Shown: positions 60,621-64,000 of the stretch, piece by piece
Layout: each line of letters opens with the position of its first letter
Position numbering within the stretch: position 1 is the first letter of the stretch
Assembly: GCA_023935145.1 (NCBI GenBank)
Contig: CM043700.1
Coordinates: 35,133,120 to 35,197,119, forward strand
Length of the DNA: 64,000 nucleotides
Direction: 5' to 3'
Source: Bretschneidera sinensis
Lineage: Eukaryota; Streptophyta; Magnoliopsida; Brassicales; Akaniaceae
Program-made: the position numbers and the translations under genes
Notes under the pieces: generated by a model
Database searches by the model: none
Seen by the model: the letters and a program-made list of their open reading frames with translations, nothing else
Told to the model about the DNA's origin: nothing

Positions 60621-63600
60621 CTACAAAACAATCCAGGAAACTATTTGTTGCTCCACTTCTTCCCAGTTATGAACTTTTGTCACCAGAGGATGTTGATGAA
60701 TGGACTCAGTCTTGCACCAAGGATAAGAGTTCTCATAATCAAAAAGTAGAACCCTGATTCCAACTTCAGCACACTCAATGGCATATCTTGGGTTGTCATC
60801 AATCAGAACCTTTGCTTCTAAGGATCTGCAAAAGACGATTCAGCAAGAAAAACTATTCAGTAGTAATTTTCTAGGACTTCATGGATTAGGCTCAATGACA
60901 AGGCAATGCTTGTGAGTCTGAGAAGTCATACTTGCAATACACCAAGATACTGTACTTGAACACCCTATTAACTTTGCAATCGCAGTTGGAATTGCAAGTT
61001 TCAGAGTACAAAAAGATTCATGAACTCAATTGTTTGAGCATCTGGAATTGCAATGCAAAAGGGTTTATGGCATACCTGCATATTTCCGACTTAGGTCTAG
61101 ATTCTCCATCTAGAGCAAAGTGGTTCCCAAAGTGAATCTCCTGAAATAGACCCGGAAAATGCTTCTCAATCCACTCAATTGTATGGTCTTTGATTGCATT
61201 CTGCCGAGACCTATTCATGCATCAAAAGATGATTTTAATGTTCAGGTTAAATTTTTTGCATGCCAAAAAGTAAGCACACTAAGAATACATACGTTACAAC
61301 TGATAGGTTACAAAATCTTGATAACCCATTAAGCGCCTTCTGAGCACCTGGAAGAGGATGGATCCCTTTCTTGAAATATGGTGTCTTAAAGAATTCATGG
61401 ACACGGATATCAGCTGCATAACAAGAAAGTCGGTATTTTAAAACAATTCATTGATTGTAACATCACTTGAGAGAGAATTTTATGAGGTAAAAAAATTTCA
61501 AAGTAATAAGAAAGATGATGTGGTCAACACTCTGCTTCAAGGGCAACAAAGACGATACTTGTCATATAATGTGGAACCATTTTTAAGTCTGAGCAACATT
61601 TTTCATTCTGAAAAGTATCTCCAAAATTTTACTTTCCAACATCCAGAAAGATCCTCAAGCTACTTCTCTAAGATCCAAGCATAATGTTCAAGAGAACTAA
61701 TCCAGATCCATTTAGTTACAGTTAGTGCATCAGAAAACACATCCACAAAAATTTAACCTGGTTGAATTTCCAAAATCTAATTGCCAACATTTTAAATGAA
61801 CCCTTCATCCAGGAAACAAGGCAAAACCAGAATATGTTATAATGAACCAAGTGAGATTTGGTATAGAAGACACTTCATTTTTTTTATAAAAGTGACATAG
61901 AAGACACTTACAAACCATAAATTTTAAACAGACAAACTTTCACCATTTCACAATCAATTACGAACTAACAAACTAGCCTGGAAATGTAAGCCAGTGAAAG
62001 CAATGAAATGCCAAGCAATACCTTCATCACGGGAACAGTTCCATATCTGTGACACAAATAAAGGATGCATCAGAATACACATAAAAGACAAATGTACACA
62101 TCTCCATATAAATAATTAATCTTTTTAAGGAAAAAATATCAATTAATCACATTGCCAATAACAATTATGGACCCTAATCAATGGACTAAAACATTCAGCT
62201 CGTCGGAAATGTAGATATGGCGCAATCTAAGGACCTAATCTACATGCATGAAATCATTTCTCACATTACCCATAGGCACAAATGGCAAGAACAGTTAAAC
62301 TTCAAAAGCAGTCCTCAGGATAGATTATATAATATAAACAGAATCTGTTATAAGCTAATTGGATTGCGCTTAGTAAACATATATCATACCATCTAATAGG
62401 TACACAAATATTTGACACAAAAGAGCCAGAACACTAAAGCACTGCATGCGCCAGCAAATCTGCCTAAGAATTTATGGTATTCCAATTAAACAAGCCCAAA
62501 AGTATATGGATTTAACATCTCGATAAACAACTGCTTGATCACCAATAGCTAGAACAAACAAATCCAATAGTATTTCTATGGCCATATCCTGGAAACCACA
62601 CTTAAGTTCCTAATAGTCCATTTTTTTGCTAGTTTCATGTCTGATGCCAACCACAATAGCCCGCAAGAAAATATCCTAATGCAATATAAATATTCAAGCA
62701 AATTTTAACCTTGGTCTTTTTATTAGAAAAGAAAAACATGCAAACAAAGAGACCCACAAAATCGTGCAGAGTCACACACCCACAGAAATATAGCAGGTAG
62801 ATACAAGATGCGTCCCTATCTATTGGGGTGTCTAACAATCATTTATCATATTGTACCAAATACTAGGTATAGAAACAAAAAAGAGCAATTTCAAGTGCAA
62901 ATCACTTATCTACCACTTCCTGACAACAGAAAACTCATCAAGAAGCTCTCGGATAGTACCTTGAAGAACTCGTAGACATGGTACTCCGAAACTGAATGAT
63001 TTAAAGAGTAACGATCCGCAATAAATCTGTTAAGAGCCGATACAAAGTTCCCTAAAACTGCTTACCGACAAAGCAACAAAACACAAAGCATCAGGAAAAA
63101 AAATAACCCATATGACTGAATTTGAAGAAATAATCAATATGTAAATGATCAGTAAACAAGAGTCAGCGGAAGTCAACACGCTGACAATTATAACGCAAGC
63201 AAAATCATCCAAATTTTTAATTAATGCCCACAAAAAATGCATCAAATCAAATGATTCTATAAAGCCATGTCTCACGATGAGGATGTTAGTGTCAAACACA
63301 CTATGTTTCAGCTTCCGATTAATTTCAAACAACCATTGACCAATTCAGAAACAACTGACAATTGAATATAAACTACTAGGTATAATACTAAGCAATAACA
63401 AAAACCAAGAATACTAACTAATCATAAGAATCAGAGAAATACCCTCATCAACATCAACCGCAACGACGACCTTTCCATGGTCAGGGAACCCAAGAGGGCT
63501 CCCCCGTTGGTACGCCCCGTACCCATTGGCCAATTTCGCTTCACTGCGTTCTTCGCTCAATCCAATCTCCAAATCACGCAGCAATTGCGGGTTTGGGGCC

Positions 63601-63881
63601 AATGCTCGTGCCTTTTGACCAGTCTTCTTGTGAGAATCAAAGCAACCCTTTACGGTTAACGCAGTGGGTTTGTTGTTGTTAACCCTAAACACACCGTTTC
63701 TGCTGCAAGTTTCAAGGGAAGCGATTTTCCGGACAAATGGGAGGCAACGGTGGTCGATTGGTGGAGAGTGAATTCCCTTGAAGAAAGGATCATTACGTGT
63801 TAAATAAGACATGAGAGATTGTTTTTTTATGTTCGGGATTCGATTGAAGAATAAACGAATGCTGCTTTGCCACTCTAACAT
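60621..63881 (-). CDS. HAD-superfamily phosphatase-like protein (340 aa)
   Basis: Six exons on the minus strand join in frame: 63881-63443, 63057-62960, 62046-62022, 61413-61293, 61210-61076 and 60825-60621, ending in TAG. The HAD signature is clear. Motif I is VVVAVDVDEVLG (DxDxV), a motif II-like LSVVTSRQNA follows, and motif IV is VLIDDNPRYA. Conserved blocks SVSEYHVYEFFKIWNCSRDE and FGNHFALDGESRPKSEICR resemble an uncharacterised plant HAD family related to 5'(3')-deoxyribonucleotidases; the substrate is unknown. About 135 N-terminal residues precede the domain and could include a plastid or mitochondrial targeting peptide; a second Met at residue 24 is a possible start. The third exon is only 25 nt. 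Confidence 0.85.
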
Positions 63882-64000
63882 AACGTTGTTTCACATTCGA
63901 CCATTAAAAGGATTTTAGTATCTCCTAAATACTACGGAAAAATAAATCAAATCCTGAAACAAAAACCTAGTCCTAGAAATTGAAGATAACAAACTAATCG
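63882..64000 (-). promoter_or_regulatory. 5' flank of the HAD gene
   Basis: This is the upstream sequence of the minus-strand HAD-like gene up to the window edge. No clear TATA box is seen. Confidence 0.35.

Overview
The window is nuclear DNA of a eudicot plant. The genes are intron-rich with GT-AG splicing, intergenic DNA is AT-rich and full of plant transposons (CACTA, Copia, Gypsy LTR, a LINE piece, a SINE, MITE-like foldbacks), and the proteins are plant-type (sucrose synthase, PMEI-pectinesterase, bifunctional LKR/SDH). I cannot name the species.

Layout. 1-1638 (+) is the 3' end of a sucrose synthase gene, cut by the window edge. 2463-4947 (-) is a complete three-exon PMEI-pectinesterase gene of 533 aa. 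5.8-18.7 kb is repeat-rich: MITE-like elements, a 4.5-kb decayed CACTA element (6548-11031, TSD AAT) that holds a Gypsy-type LTR and sits in a small inverted-repeat element, then long AT-rich DNA. 18919-23534 (+) is a truncated lysine-ketoglutarate reductase/saccharopine dehydrogenase paralogue. It keeps an open 506-aa LKR-only reading frame but has lost one 141-nt exon, most of the next exon and the whole SDH half. 24116-24810 (-) is the last exon of a second, different pectinesterase, now a pseudogene. 26779-35447 is an 8.7-kb CACTA element (TSD AAA) with decayed TNP2 and TnpA-like genes, inserted in one arm of a long palindromic foldback element. 40640-59498 (+) is the complete LKR/SDH gene: 24 coding exons, 1053 aa, every phase consistent. 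Its 10th coding intron carries a 6.6-kb degenerate Copia retrotransposon (TSD GTTAT), and that element's left LTR carries a 511-bp antisense solo LTR of another Copia family (TSD GGAAG). 60621-63881 (-) is a six-exon HAD-superfamily phosphatase-like gene of 340 aa.

How it fits together. LKR/SDH performs the first two steps of lysine catabolism. The tandem truncated copy could encode a monofunctional LKR, or it may be a decaying duplicate, because its native upstream exon and promoter appear to be missing. Sucrose synthase and the pectinesterases act in sucrose cleavage and cell-wall pectin modification. They are neighbours only; nothing suggests co-regulation. The mobile elements show ordered nesting that can be read directly from target-site duplications and, for the second CACTA element, from the palindrome it interrupted.
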